64,000 bases of DNA. Origin: Mesorhizobium sp. WSM3860. GTDB taxonomy: Bacteria > Pseudomonadota > Alphaproteobacteria > Rhizobiales > Rhizobiaceae. The stretch is from contig NZ_NSGF01000007.1 of assembly GCF_002294995.1 (NCBI RefSeq), positions 186,001 through 250,000 of the forward strand. The letters run 5' to 3'. The translations under genes and the position numbers were made by a program. The notes below the pieces were generated by a model, which saw only the letters and a program-made list of their open reading frames with translations, ran no database searches and was not told where the DNA came from. Of the stretch, positions 56,161 through 64,000 are shown piece after piece; position 1 is the stretch's first letter, and every line of letters begins with the position of its first letter.

Positions 56161-57096
56161 ATGCGGATCGCCATTCTGGGCGGCGGCGGTGCCATGGGTG
56201 GCATTTTCGGCGGCTATCTTGCCCGAGCAGGCAATGACGTGACGCTGATCGACGTCTCGAAGCCGGCCGTGCAGGCGATCAACGACAACGGCCTCACGAT
56301 CGAGGAGAAGGACGGCTCCCGGCCGGTTATCCGCGTTCCGGCAACCACGGAGCCCTCGAAGGTCGGACCGGTCGACCTGATCATCAATTTCGTCAAATGC
56401 TATCACACCGATGCGGCGGTCCGCGCGGCGGCCCCGATGATCTCGGGGGACACGGCGGTGCTCAGCCTGCAGAACGGCTGGGGTAACGCGCCGCGCATCG
56501 CCGGCATTGTGGGCGAAGAAAAGGTCCTGGTCGGCCTGACTTACCATGGCGGCACGTTGCTCGGCCCCGGCAGTGTGAAGCATCCCGGCGTCGGGATGAC
56601 CTATATCGGCGAACTGAGCGGCAAGACGACACCGCGCCTGGACAAGGTGATCGAGACCTTCCGTGCCGCGCAGATCGAAACCACCAAGTCTGAGCGGATA
56701 CTGGACGAGGTGTGGAAAAAACTGGCGCTGAATGCCTGCACGCTGCCGGTCGCCGGCCTATTGCATTTCATGTCGCACGAACTGGTCGCCTTCGACGGCA
56801 TCAAGTCGCTGATGGCGGCAATCCTGAAGGAAGTCGTGGCGGTTGCCGAAGCGCAGCGCATTTCGCTCGACTATGACGAGCGCTGGGCCGCCATAACGGG
56901 GTTGTTGGAGAAGGCCGTGGGCGGCAAGGCCTCGATGCTCCAGGACGTCGAGGCGCGGCGCCAGACCGAGATCGAGGTCATCAACGGCGCCATCGTCGAC
57001 GCCGGCAAGCGCACCGGCGTGGCCACGCCGGTGAATGAAACCATGGTCTGGATGATCCAGGCCAAGCAAGCTCACTACCTTCAGGCGAAGGCATAG
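56161..57096 (+). CDS. Ketopantoate reductase (ApbA/PanE) family oxidoreductase
   Basis: A 311-residue NADPH-dependent dehydrogenase-type protein. The cofactor motif MRIAILGGGGAMGGIFGGYL is at the very N-terminus; the catalytic Lys lies in VWKKLALNACTLPVAGLL, and the C-terminal DVEARRQTEIEVINGAI matches the family's substrate domain. ATG 56161 is chosen, with GGGAG upstream; an in-frame start at 56137 is possible. Its position in a catabolic operon points to reduction or oxidation of a 2-oxo or 2-hydroxy acid other than ketopantoate. Confidence 0.85.
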   Translation: MRIAILGGGGAMGGIFGGYLARAGNDVTLIDVSKPAVQAINDNGLTIEEKDGSRPVIRVPATTEPSKVGPVDLIINFVKCYHTDAAVRAAAPMISGDTAVLSLQNGWGNAPRIAGIVGEEKVLVGLTYHGGTLLGPGSVKHPGVGMTYIGELSGKTTPRLDKVIETFRAAQIETTKSERILDEVWKKLALNACTLPVAGLLHFMSHELVAFDGIKSLMAAILKEVVAVAEAQRISLDYDERWAAITGLLEKAVGGKASMLQDVEARRQTEIEVINGAIVDAGKRTGVATPVNETMVWMIQAKQAHYLQAKA

Positions 57097-57132
57097 CCAT
57101 GCCGGCCGCACTCGTCAGCGCTTGAGGTCGAC

Positions 57133-58659
57133 ATGGCGCCGCGCCTGCAGATCTCGCAGCTTTGCAAGTCGTTCCCCGGCGTGCGGGCACTCGACGACGT
57201 CTCGATGTCGGTCGAGCCCGGTGAAATCCGGGCACTGCTTGGCGAGAACGGTGCCGGCAAGTCCACGCTGGGAAAGATCGTTGCCGGCGTCTACAGCCGC
57301 ACCAGCGGCGAGGTGCGGCTCGACGACGCCGTACTCGGCGACCTCGACGAGAAGGCCGCGGGCGAGCTGGGCATCGGCATCGTCCATCAGGAAGGCTCGC
57401 TGGTGCCGCAGCTGTCGGTCGCGGAAAACATCTTTGCCGGCCGTCAGCCGACAAAATGGTTGGGCCAGGTCGATATCCGGCTGATGCGCGAAAGAGCGCA
57501 CGCTCTCATCACCCAGCTCGGCGTCGCCATCGATCCGGCGATGAAAGTGGCATTCCTGTCGCCAGCCCAGGCGCAGATCGTCGAGATCGCCAAGGCATTG
57601 TCGCGCGAACTGAGGCTGCTGATCCTCGACGAGCCGACGGCGGCGCTGACGCTGACCGAAACCGAAAAGCTCTTCGAGATCGTGCGCCGGCTGGGCAGGG
57701 ACGGCGTTTCGATCATCTATGTCTCCCACCGCCTGGCCGAGATCTTCGCGCTCTGCGATTCCGTCACGGTGCTCAAGGACGGGCGGCTCGCGGGTACGCG
57801 CAAGGTTGCCGAGACGACGACGGACGAGTTGATACGGCTGATGGTCGGGCGCGAGGTTCACCTCACCCGCGCGGCTTCGGCGCGGCAAGCGGGACCGGTC
57901 GTTTTTGAAGCCGACGGGGTCTCCGCGCCGCCGCTTGTGCGGTCGGCTTCGATCACCGTGCGCGCCGGTGAGGTTGTTTGTCTTGCCGGATTGATCGGTT
58001 CCGGGCGGAGCGAATTCTGCGAGGCCATTTTTGGCGCCAGGCGCCGCACAGCCGGCGACATCCGGATCGGAGGCGCACCGGTCGACCCTCAGGGCCCGTG
58101 GGACGCCAAGCACGCCGGCATCGGCATGGTTCCGGAGGATCGCAAGACGTCGGGTCTCTTCCTCGGGATGGACCTCGTCAACAACATCGCCGCCACCGTC
58201 CTTTCGAAGGTCTCGTCCGGCGCCAACTTCTCCAACACCAAGGCCGAACGGCTCGCAGGCGGTTTCGTCAAAGAGCTGCGCATCGCCACCCCCAGCGTGC
58301 GCAAGATCGTCGGCGAGCTTTCGGGCGGCAACCAGCAGAAGGTCCTGCTGGCGAAATGGCTGGCCATGGAGCCGCGCCTGCTCATCGTCGACGAGCCGAC
58401 GCGCGGCGTCGATGTCGGCGCTCGTTCTGAAATTTACCGCCTGCTGCGCGGACTGGCGGAGAAGGGCGTGGCGCTTCTCGTCGTCTCGTCCGAGCTGCCC
58501 GAGGTGCTGGCGCTTGCGGACCGGATCGTCGTGATGGCCGAGGGCCGCACGGTCGGGGAACTGCCGGGCGAGGGGGCGACCGAAGAGCAGGTGCTGCGGC
58601 TGGCGACCCGGTTCACATCGTCGGTCGCGAACGTACGCGAGGAAGCGGTTGGAGCATGA
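57133..58659 (+). CDS. CUT2 sugar ABC transporter ATP-binding protein (RbsA/XylG-like)
   Basis: A 508-residue tandem ATPase. Half one has Walker A LLGENGAGKSTLGKI, a degenerate signature LSPAQAQ and Walker B LLILDEPTAALT. Half two has a degenerate Walker A, LAGLIGSGRSEFCEAI, a signature LSGGNQQKVLL and LLIVDEPTRGVDVGA. GAGG lies 5 bases before ATG 57133. The stop overlaps the permease start (ATGA, 58656-58659). The second transporter of this kind in the window. Confidence 0.93.
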   Translation: MAPRLQISQLCKSFPGVRALDDVSMSVEPGEIRALLGENGAGKSTLGKIVAGVYSRTSGEVRLDDAVLGDLDEKAAGELGIGIVHQEGSLVPQLSVAENIFAGRQPTKWLGQVDIRLMRERAHALITQLGVAIDPAMKVAFLSPAQAQIVEIAKALSRELRLLILDEPTAALTLTETEKLFEIVRRLGRDGVSIIYVSHRLAEIFALCDSVTVLKDGRLAGTRKVAETTTDELIRLMVGREVHLTRAASARQAGPVVFEADGVSAPPLVRSASITVRAGEVVCLAGLIGSGRSEFCEAIFGARRRTAGDIRIGGAPVDPQGPWDAKHAGIGMVPEDRKTSGLFLGMDLVNNIAATVLSKVSSGANFSNTKAERLAGGFVKELRIATPSVRKIVGELSGGNQQKVLLAKWLAMEPRLLIVDEPTRGVDVGARSEIYRLLRGLAEKGVALLVVSSELPEVLALADRIVVMAEGRTVGELPGEGATEEQVLRLATRFTSSVANVREEAVGA

Positions 58660-59675
58660 GCGTGGCACAGATATCCCAGAACGAAGCGCAGGCCCCGGTC
58701 GAACAGCGCGAGGCCCTGCCGCTGCGCATTGTGCGCCGCCTGGCCAATTCGCGTGAGCTGACATTGTTCGTGCTCGTCGTGCTGCTCGCGCTGGCGATGA
58801 CCATTGTCTATCCGCATAACTTCCCGACCGGGCCGAACATGCGCGCCGTGCTGCTCAATCTGGCACCCGTCGGCATTCTCGTCTGCGGCATGATGCTGCT
58901 GATGATCGCCGGCACATTCGACCTGTCCGTCGGATCGACGCTCGCGCTTTCGGGGGTCTGGGGCGGTGTGGTTGCCGGCTGGTGGGGCTGGCCGGCCGAG
59001 GCAGCTCTTCTCGTCGGCGTTCTGGTTGGCGCGGTGGCTGGCTTGATCAACGGGCTGATCGTGACCCGCATCGGCATCAACGCGCTGATCGCGACGCTCG
59101 GCACGCTCACCATCTACCGCAGCCTGACCTATGTGACGGCCGGAACGGGCGTCACGCCGATCTCCGACAGCTTCGCCGAATATGGCCGCACCGCCGATCC
59201 GATCCTGCGCATCCAGTCGCCGTTCTGGGCGATGCTGGTCCTCGTGCTCGTCGGCGGCTGGCTGGTCGCGCGAACCCGCTTCTTCCGCCAGTTCTATTTC
59301 GTCGGCGGCAACCCGCGCGCGGCCCAACTGTCCGGCATCCGCGTCGACAGGCTGATCCTCATCGGCTTCATCATAATGGGTGCGCTGGCTGGCATCGCCG
59401 GAGTGCTCGGGGCGGCGCGGCTCAACAGCGCCGTTGTCAATGCCGGCGTCGGCATCGAGCTCAAGGTCATCACCGCAACGGTCCTTGGCGGCGCCAGCCT
59501 CAAGGGCGGCGAGGGCACCGTTCTGGGCGGCATTCTAGGCGTGCTTTTCATCGCGCTGATCGAGAACGCCATGATCATCAACGCGGTTGGCGTCTTCTGG
59601 CAGGGACTGGTCGTGGGGCTTGTCCTGCTGTTCGCCGTTTCGCTCGACCGCTTCAAGACCGCGGGCCGCGGCTAG
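58656..59675 (+). CDS. CUT2 sugar ABC transporter permease (RbsC-like)
   Basis: A 339-residue multi-span permease. The signature IAGTFDLSVGSTLALSG, the C-terminal TATVLGGASLKGGEGTVLGG and the loop RFFRQFYFVGGNPRAAQLSG are typical of the CUT2 family. It starts within the ATPase stop. A short palindrome (59699-59711) separates it from the binding-protein gene. Confidence 0.93.
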   Translation: MSVAQISQNEAQAPVEQREALPLRIVRRLANSRELTLFVLVVLLALAMTIVYPHNFPTGPNMRAVLLNLAPVGILVCGMMLLMIAGTFDLSVGSTLALSGVWGGVVAGWWGWPAEAALLVGVLVGAVAGLINGLIVTRIGINALIATLGTLTIYRSLTYVTAGTGVTPISDSFAEYGRTADPILRIQSPFWAMLVLVLVGGWLVARTRFFRQFYFVGGNPRAAQLSGIRVDRLILIGFIIMGALAGIAGVLGAARLNSAVVNAGVGIELKVITATVLGGASLKGGEGTVLGGILGVLFIALIENAMIINAVGVFWQGLVVGLVLLFAVSLDRFKTAGRG

Positions 59676-59757
59676 TCCGGCGGGAACCGAGGGGAAATCC
59701 GGCCAGGCCGGTGGACTGCAAAAACTGGGAACAGAACCCAATCAGGAGGAAACGGGA

Positions 59758-60777
59758 ATGCGCTCTATGCTGAAATCGACATTGGTCGCCTTGGGGATAA
59801 CGGCGCTCGCGGCAGCCGTGACGGCACCGGCGCGCGCGCAGGAGTCGTCTTTCGGCCCGGCCGACGCGAAGGAAACCTACTACTGGATTTCCAACAAGGC
59901 TAACCTGCCGCTCTTCGTGCAATACGACTATGTCGGCATGAAGAAGATCGCCGAGGAGCTCGGCGTCAAGGTGGTTGTCGCCGGGCCGACCGATTTCGAC
60001 CTGCCGGGCTTCATCGCCGCGGTCGATCAGGTCTGTGCCCAGAAGCCGAACGGGGTGTCCGTGGTGGGCGGCTGGGATCCGTCGCTGACGGAATCGGTCA
60101 AGAAGTGCCTGGAGCAGGGCGTGCCGACCGTCGTCGATGACGGCGACCTGCCGGACTCCGGACGTCTCGCCTATATCGGCACGAACTGGACGCAGGTCGG
60201 TGTCGCTCAGGCCAAGAAGATGATGGAGAAGCTGCCCAATGGCGGCAAGCTCGCCATGATGTCGATCATCAACGCTGGCAACATGCGTGAGGCAGTCGCC
60301 GGCTTCAAAGCCTATATCGAGGCCAGTGGCGGCGGCAAATACAACATCGTCTCCAACGAGGACGACGGCGGCGATGCGCAGAAGGCGGCTCAGGTGACGG
60401 CCGCGATCCTCGCTGCCCATCCTGACATCGCCGGCATAGCGGGCTTCGATTCGGAGTCGGGCGCCGGCATCGTGACCGCGTTGCGCGAGGCCGGCAAGAA
60501 TCCGGGCGACATCAAGGTGACGGCGATGGAGCAGACGCCGGACTTCTTCAAGACCGCAAAGGAGGGCTGGGTCGACGGCATAGTGGTGCAGAACCGCGAA
60601 CTGTTCATCTACTACGCGGTCAAGATCCTGCACGACTACAACCACAACGGACTGAAGTCCGCCGGCCTCGGCGCCAGCGACGGTGGCCGCCCGGTCCCGG
60701 ACACGCTCGACACCGGCGTGCTGCTCGTCACCAAGGACAATGTCGACAAGGTGACGGCCGCGCTCGGCGTCAAGTAA
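59758..60777 (+). CDS. CUT2 sugar ABC transporter substrate-binding protein
   Basis: A 339-residue periplasmic binding protein with a Sec signal (MLKSTLVALGITALAAAVTA, cleavage likely after ARAQ). The mature start YYWISNKANLPLFVQYDYVG and SVVGGWDPSLTESVKKCL place it in the periplasmic-binding 4 family. GGAGG precedes ATG 59758. Unlike the CUT2 binding protein at 20565-21528, this one is intact. Ligand unknown; its operon partners (P450, lactonase-like, dehydrogenase, FAH) suggest a modified sugar. Confidence 0.92.
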   Translation: MRSMLKSTLVALGITALAAAVTAPARAQESSFGPADAKETYYWISNKANLPLFVQYDYVGMKKIAEELGVKVVVAGPTDFDLPGFIAAVDQVCAQKPNGVSVVGGWDPSLTESVKKCLEQGVPTVVDDGDLPDSGRLAYIGTNWTQVGVAQAKKMMEKLPNGGKLAMMSIINAGNMREAVAGFKAYIEASGGGKYNIVSNEDDGGDAQKAAQVTAAILAAHPDIAGIAGFDSESGAGIVTALREAGKNPGDIKVTAMEQTPDFFKTAKEGWVDGIVVQNRELFIYYAVKILHDYNHNGLKSAGLGASDGGRPVPDTLDTGVLLVTKDNVDKVTAALGVK

Positions 60778-60876
60778 TCGACCACCCCCTGAGGGCTCTC
60801 GCCCTCTTGCCTTCGGCGTTTCACTCCCTGGCCGCCGGAGGCAACATAGAAGCCAGCCAACCCAGAAGTCGCGCCC

Positions 60877-62091
60877 ATGGCCGCAATGGTGACAACGGAC
60901 GAACCGAACATCCCGGACGAGGTGGACATCCACGATCCGGCTTTCGTTGCCGATCCATTCTCGGCTTTCGAGCATTTGCGCCAGGAATGTCCGGTTGCAC
61001 GCTCGAACAAATACGGGGGCTTTTGGTTGCTGAGCCGCTACGACGATGTACGGAGCGCGGCAATCAATTGGCGCGACTACACGTCCAGCGTTCCCGGCGT
61101 GACGGCCATTCCCGTGATCACGCCGCGGACCGAACCCCAACTGCTGATCGAAATCGATCCGCCCCGGCATTCGCGCTATCGCGCCCTGGTCAACCCGGTC
61201 TTCGCGCCGCAGCGAATTGCCGCCATCACACCTCGCGTGAAAATGCTGGCCCGGTCGCTCTTCGAAAAAATGACCGCCGCGCGAAAAGCCGAGGCCGTTG
61301 CCGAATTCTGCGTGCCGGTTGCGGTCACCTCGCTCGCGGCCTTCACCGACGTGCCGATGGAAGACTCGGACAAGTGGGTCGGCTGGATTACCAGCATGTT
61401 CAACGTGAAAGACCCGACCGCTGGAGCCACGGCAAGCCGCGAACTCAACACCTATATCGAGACGCTGATCGCCGCGCGGCGCGCCAAGCCGGCGGGCGAT
61501 TTCATCAGCATGCTGATAGCGGCCGAGATTGACGGCGAACGGCTGGACGACGTTCAGATCCGCTCGTTCATGACCGTCGTGTTCGGCGCGGGTTTCGAGA
61601 CCACAGCGGACGCCCTTTCGGTCATGCTGCACTGGCTGGCCGAGCACCCGGAGGCGCTGGATCGGCTTGCAAGCGAACCGGAGCTTGTTCCGACCGCGGT
61701 GGAGGAGTTCCTGCGCTATTCCTCCCCGATCGAGATTTTCGGCCGCAATGCCGCGCATGATTTGTGCCTGCACGGTCGCGATGTAAGGCGGGGCGATATT
61801 GTGGCCCTTGGTTTCGGCGCTGCGAACCGGGACCCGTCGGTGTTCGATGCGCCGGACGAGATGCGCCTCGATCGCAGTCCCAACAAGCATCTCACCTTCG
61901 GAGCCGGCCCGCATCTGAGCGCCGGCGCAGGCGTGGCGCGCATGGAAATGGCGGTGACGCTCGAAACGCTGATCGAGACCGGCGCGAGGTTCGCACCCGG
62001 ACCGGCGCAAGAGCTTCGCTGGAAGACACGCGGCGACCGGCGCGGGCTCGCTCGCCTGCCGCTCACAATCGACACGAGAAAGACGAACTGA
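60877..62091 (+). CDS. Cytochrome P450-like protein with Ser in place of the axial Cys
   Basis: A 404-residue soluble bacterial-type P450. The I-helix oxygen-activation motif is FGAGFETTADAL, and the ExxR motif EEFLRYSSP is present. The heme loop reads FGAGPHLSAGAGVARMEM, where the canonical pattern is FGxGxHxCxGxxLAR. Ser348 (codon AGC, 61918-61920) replaces the cysteine that binds the heme iron, and the adjacent Arg of HRC is Leu. AGC differs from TGC by one base. The rest of the fold looks normal and the frame is intact. No ferredoxin or reductase gene is seen between 56161 and 64000. ATG 60877 is followed by a second ATG at 60886. Confidence 0.88.
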   Translation: MAAMVTTDEPNIPDEVDIHDPAFVADPFSAFEHLRQECPVARSNKYGGFWLLSRYDDVRSAAINWRDYTSSVPGVTAIPVITPRTEPQLLIEIDPPRHSRYRALVNPVFAPQRIAAITPRVKMLARSLFEKMTAARKAEAVAEFCVPVAVTSLAAFTDVPMEDSDKWVGWITSMFNVKDPTAGATASRELNTYIETLIAARRAKPAGDFISMLIAAEIDGERLDDVQIRSFMTVVFGAGFETTADALSVMLHWLAEHPEALDRLASEPELVPTAVEEFLRYSSPIEIFGRNAAHDLCLHGRDVRRGDIVALGFGAANRDPSVFDAPDEMRLDRSPNKHLTFGAGPHLSAGAGVARMEMAVTLETLIETGARFAPGPAQELRWKTRGDRRGLARLPLTIDTRKTN

Positions 62092-62093
62092 AG

Positions 62094-62909
62094 ATGACGC
62101 TTCAACCCACCACCCGCATCCGCTTCCACGGCGTGGCCGCCTACGAGATCATGACGAGCAACGGGCTGCGCATCCTTTGCGACCCGTTCCTCGACCGGAA
62201 TCCCGGAGCCGCGACCAAATCCACCGACTTCGACCATGTCGACCTAGTGATCGTCAGCCATGCGGCGTTCGATCATCTCGGCGATGCCGACAAAATCGCC
62301 GCGACGTACGGCTGTCCGGTTGTCTGCGGCGGCGAGGTGAAGGCCTGGCTGATGGATCGCGGCATCCCGGCCAGCCAGATCCGCGCCACGACCTGGGGCA
62401 TTCGGGTCAAGGTTGCCGGCATAGAGATCCAGCCGCTGGAGTGTCATCATTGGTCTCAGATCAGGCTGAAGGACAATTCCTTCATTTCAGGCGTGCCGAT
62501 GGCCTTCATCGTCTATGCCGACGGGCTTCGCTTCTATCACTACGGCGATACCGCCATTTTCTCCGACCTGAAACTCCAGGGCGAACTCTACAAGCCCAAT
62601 GTCGGCTGCATCGGCATCGCCAATCCGCAGGAGATCCTGCATCTCAATCCGATGCCGGGAGAAATGCTGACGGGCGAGATGAGCCCCTATGAAGGTGTGC
62701 TGGCGACCCAGTGGCTCGGACTCGAGACCGTCCTGCCATGCCACTACATCATGCTCGATGGCGACAAGGACGTCGCCGACTACATGGAACATCACGGCGC
62801 GGCCAGGGCTCGCGGCGAGGCCATTGCCGATCCCTATCTGCTGCGGGCCGGCGACTGGATCGAATTCGATGCCGATGGCAGGGTCGTACGCCCCGCAAAG
62901 GCGGCATGA
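62094..62909 (+). CDS. UlaG-like MBL-fold protein with altered metal motif
   Basis: A 271-residue protein of the COG2220 metal-dependent hydrolase group, related to L-ascorbate-6-phosphate lactonase. The metal motif HxHxDH reads H56-A-A-F-D-H61, so Ala58 replaces the second His. Other ligand positions appear kept in QPLECHHWSQ, FYHYGDTAIFSDL and LPCHYIMLDG. It starts 3 bases after the P450 stop. A lactonase role fits the operon, but the missing ligand makes two-metal catalysis uncertain. Confidence 0.83.
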   Translation: MTLQPTTRIRFHGVAAYEIMTSNGLRILCDPFLDRNPGAATKSTDFDHVDLVIVSHAAFDHLGDADKIAATYGCPVVCGGEVKAWLMDRGIPASQIRATTWGIRVKVAGIEIQPLECHHWSQIRLKDNSFISGVPMAFIVYADGLRFYHYGDTAIFSDLKLQGELYKPNVGCIGIANPQEILHLNPMPGEMLTGEMSPYEGVLATQWLGLETVLPCHYIMLDGDKDVADYMEHHGAARARGEAIADPYLLRAGDWIEFDADGRVVRPAKAA

Positions 62910-63928
62910 TGCGGGCCGCCATTTTCGACCAGCCGCAGTCGATCCGCATCGCCGATGCGCCGAAGCCTGTCCCTGGACCGGGCGAAGTGCTGGTGCGCGT
63001 CAGGGCCGCGGGCCTTTGCGCCGGTGACCTCTATATCTTTACCGGCAGGAACCCCTATGTGACCTATCCGCGGATCGGCTGTCACGAAATCGCCGGCACC
63101 GTCGAGGCTTACGGGCCAGGAGCGGCCGGTCCGAAGGTCGGGACGCGTGTCGTCGTCGACCCCTTCATCGGTTGCGGCCATTGCTATCCCTGCCGGATCG
63201 GCAAACGCAATTGCTGCGCCAACCTCACCATCATCGGGGTGCATCGCGAAGGCGGCTTCGCTGAATTCGTCACCGCGCCCGCGGGCAATCTGAACGTCGT
63301 GCCGGAGGGGCTATCCGACTTCGAGGCGGCGTTCGCCGAGCCCGTCGCCATCGGCGTGCAGGGCTGCCGGCGCGGCACGGTCACGAGCGAGGACACGGTC
63401 CTCGTCCTTGGCGCGGGTCCGATCGGGCTGGCGATCGTCGAGGTCGCGCGGGCCCATGGCGCAAAGGTCTATGCCACGGATCTGTCGGCGGAGCGGCTGT
63501 CCACGGCCGCCGATCTGGGCGCAATCCCCGTGGCCGGCGGTGAAGGGCTGCTTGAACGGGTGATGGAGATCACGAACGGCGAAGGCATGCCCGTGGTGAT
63601 GGAGGCTACGGGCGCGGCGCCGGCGATGGAGCAGACCATCGATCTCGTTGCCGCCGGCGGCCGCGTCGTCATCCTTGGGCTCGTCAAGAAAGGACAAGGA
63701 GTCACGCTGCCCGGGCTGGATTTCACCCGCAAGGAGGTCACGATCCTCGGTTCGCGCGCCTCCGTCGATTGCTTTCCCGAGGCGCTCGACCTGCTTGCGT
63801 CGGGCAAAATCCATTATCCCAAAATCGCCAGCAGCTTCGCGCTGTCTGAGGCGCCCACCGTCTTCAAAACACTCGCTGACAATCCGATGGCCCTGCACAA
63901 GGCCGTCTTCATCCCGGAGGCCGCATGA
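62906..63928 (+). CDS. Zinc-type alcohol dehydrogenase (sugar-alcohol/threonine dehydrogenase-like)
   Basis: A 340-residue medium-chain dehydrogenase. The catalytic zinc ligands are in AAGLCAGDLYIF and RIGCHEIAGTVE, and the structural zinc cluster is CGHCYPCRIGKRNCC. The NAD motif VLGAGPIGLAIVEVARAHGA follows. It belongs to the L-idonate/galactitol/threonine dehydrogenase branch. ATG 62906 overlaps the MBL stop, and an adjacent ATG at 62909 could serve. The stop overlaps the FAH start in ATGA. Confidence 0.9.
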   Translation: MMRAAIFDQPQSIRIADAPKPVPGPGEVLVRVRAAGLCAGDLYIFTGRNPYVTYPRIGCHEIAGTVEAYGPGAAGPKVGTRVVVDPFIGCGHCYPCRIGKRNCCANLTIIGVHREGGFAEFVTAPAGNLNVVPEGLSDFEAAFAEPVAIGVQGCRRGTVTSEDTVLVLGAGPIGLAIVEVARAHGAKVYATDLSAERLSTAADLGAIPVAGGEGLLERVMEITNGEGMPVVMEATGAAPAMEQTIDLVAAGGRVVILGLVKKGQGVTLPGLDFTRKEVTILGSRASVDCFPEALDLLASGKIHYPKIASSFALSEAPTVFKTLADNPMALHKAVFIPEAA

Positions 63929-64000
63929 AGTTCGTCACTTTCTCTCACAAGCAGGCGGGGCATCGCCAGCACGCCGGCATTCTGGACGGCGAAGAGGTCG
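63925..64000 (+). CDS. Fumarylacetoacetate hydrolase family protein, N-terminus (cut by window edge)
   Basis: Twenty-five codons are visible: MKFVTFSHKQAGHRQHAGIL followed by DGEEV. The start with VTFS and a GILDGEEV-type turn matches the N-terminal segment of FAH-family hydrolases. Such enzymes hydrolyse C-C bonds in acylpyruvates and in diketo sugar acids of the L-fucose and L-rhamnose oxidative routes. The assignment rests on a very short stretch. The start overlaps the dehydrogenase stop in ATGA. Confidence 0.6.
   Translation, partial: MKFVTFSHKQAGHRQHAGILDGEEV

Noticed and set aside
59653..62010. Very long open frame of 785 codons on the minus strand across the binding-protein and P450 genes
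   Set aside because: It is the antisense of two clear genes in a GC-rich genome and shows no domain or membrane pattern. The plus-strand genes have start sites, motifs and operon junctions.

Overview
The window looks like chromosome or megaplasmid DNA of a rhizobial alphaproteobacterium (order Hyphomicrobiales, most like Mesorhizobium or a close relative). The reasons are the high GC content, densely overlapping ATGA/GTGA gene junctions, the thiCOSGED operon under a TPP riboswitch, many solute-uptake operons and an IS91-type element paired with a XerC-like recombinase. Almost everything is uptake and catabolism of small carbohydrate acids, sugars and amino-acid-like compounds, each with its own regulator. 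This assignment is from sequence character alone.

Layout. 1-8759: a hydantoinase/oxoprolinase-type gene (cut by the window edge) is divergent from a plus-strand run of aldehyde dehydrogenase, GMC oxidoreductase, Asp/Glu-racemase-like protein, threonine-aldolase-like lyase, 3-oxo-tetronate kinase and 3-oxo-tetronate-4-phosphate decarboxylase. 8789-13888: a Gfo/Idh oxidoreductase and a GlcG-like protein are divergent from a CUT1 sugar ABC transporter that has no ATPase gene. 14457-16586: an IS91-type element with an intact HUH transposase and a recombinase gene carrying three lesions. 16937-24077 (minus): a CUT2 ribose-type ABC transporter whose binding-protein gene is frameshifted, a lactonase-like amidohydrolase, an SDR and a split transketolase, with a divergent LysR gene. 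25796-31122 (minus): thiC-thiO-thiS-thiG-thiE-thiD behind a TPP riboswitch.

31339-37651: a second 3-oxo-tetronate set (otnK, otnI, ltnD, MFS transporter) divergent from a LacI regulator and otnC, with perfect palindromic operators between them. 38221-45476: a PotABCD-like ABC transporter divergent from a MocR regulator and a DadA-like FAD oxidoreductase. 45595-48981: a MarR/DHA2 efflux pair and a Tat-exported metallo-hydrolase. 49052-55093: a LysR regulator with an RraA-like aldolase, a D-2-hydroxyacid dehydrogenase, an SDR lacking the usual Tyr and Lys, an MFS transporter, a cupin and a RidA homologue. 55265-64000: an FCD-type GntR regulator with a ketopantoate-reductase-like protein, a complete CUT2 transporter, a cytochrome P450, a UlaG-like MBL protein, a zinc alcohol dehydrogenase and the start of an FAH-family hydrolase.

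The two tetronate modules fit oxidation of a four-carbon sugar acid to a 3-oxo acid, phosphorylation and decarboxylation to a triose phosphate. The most unusual signal is in the last cluster. The P450 keeps its I-helix and ExxR motifs but has serine where the heme-ligating cysteine should be, and the next gene is an MBL-fold protein that has lost one metal-binding histidine of HxHxDH. That cluster is the best candidate for undescribed chemistry. No rRNA, tRNA or CRISPR array was found.
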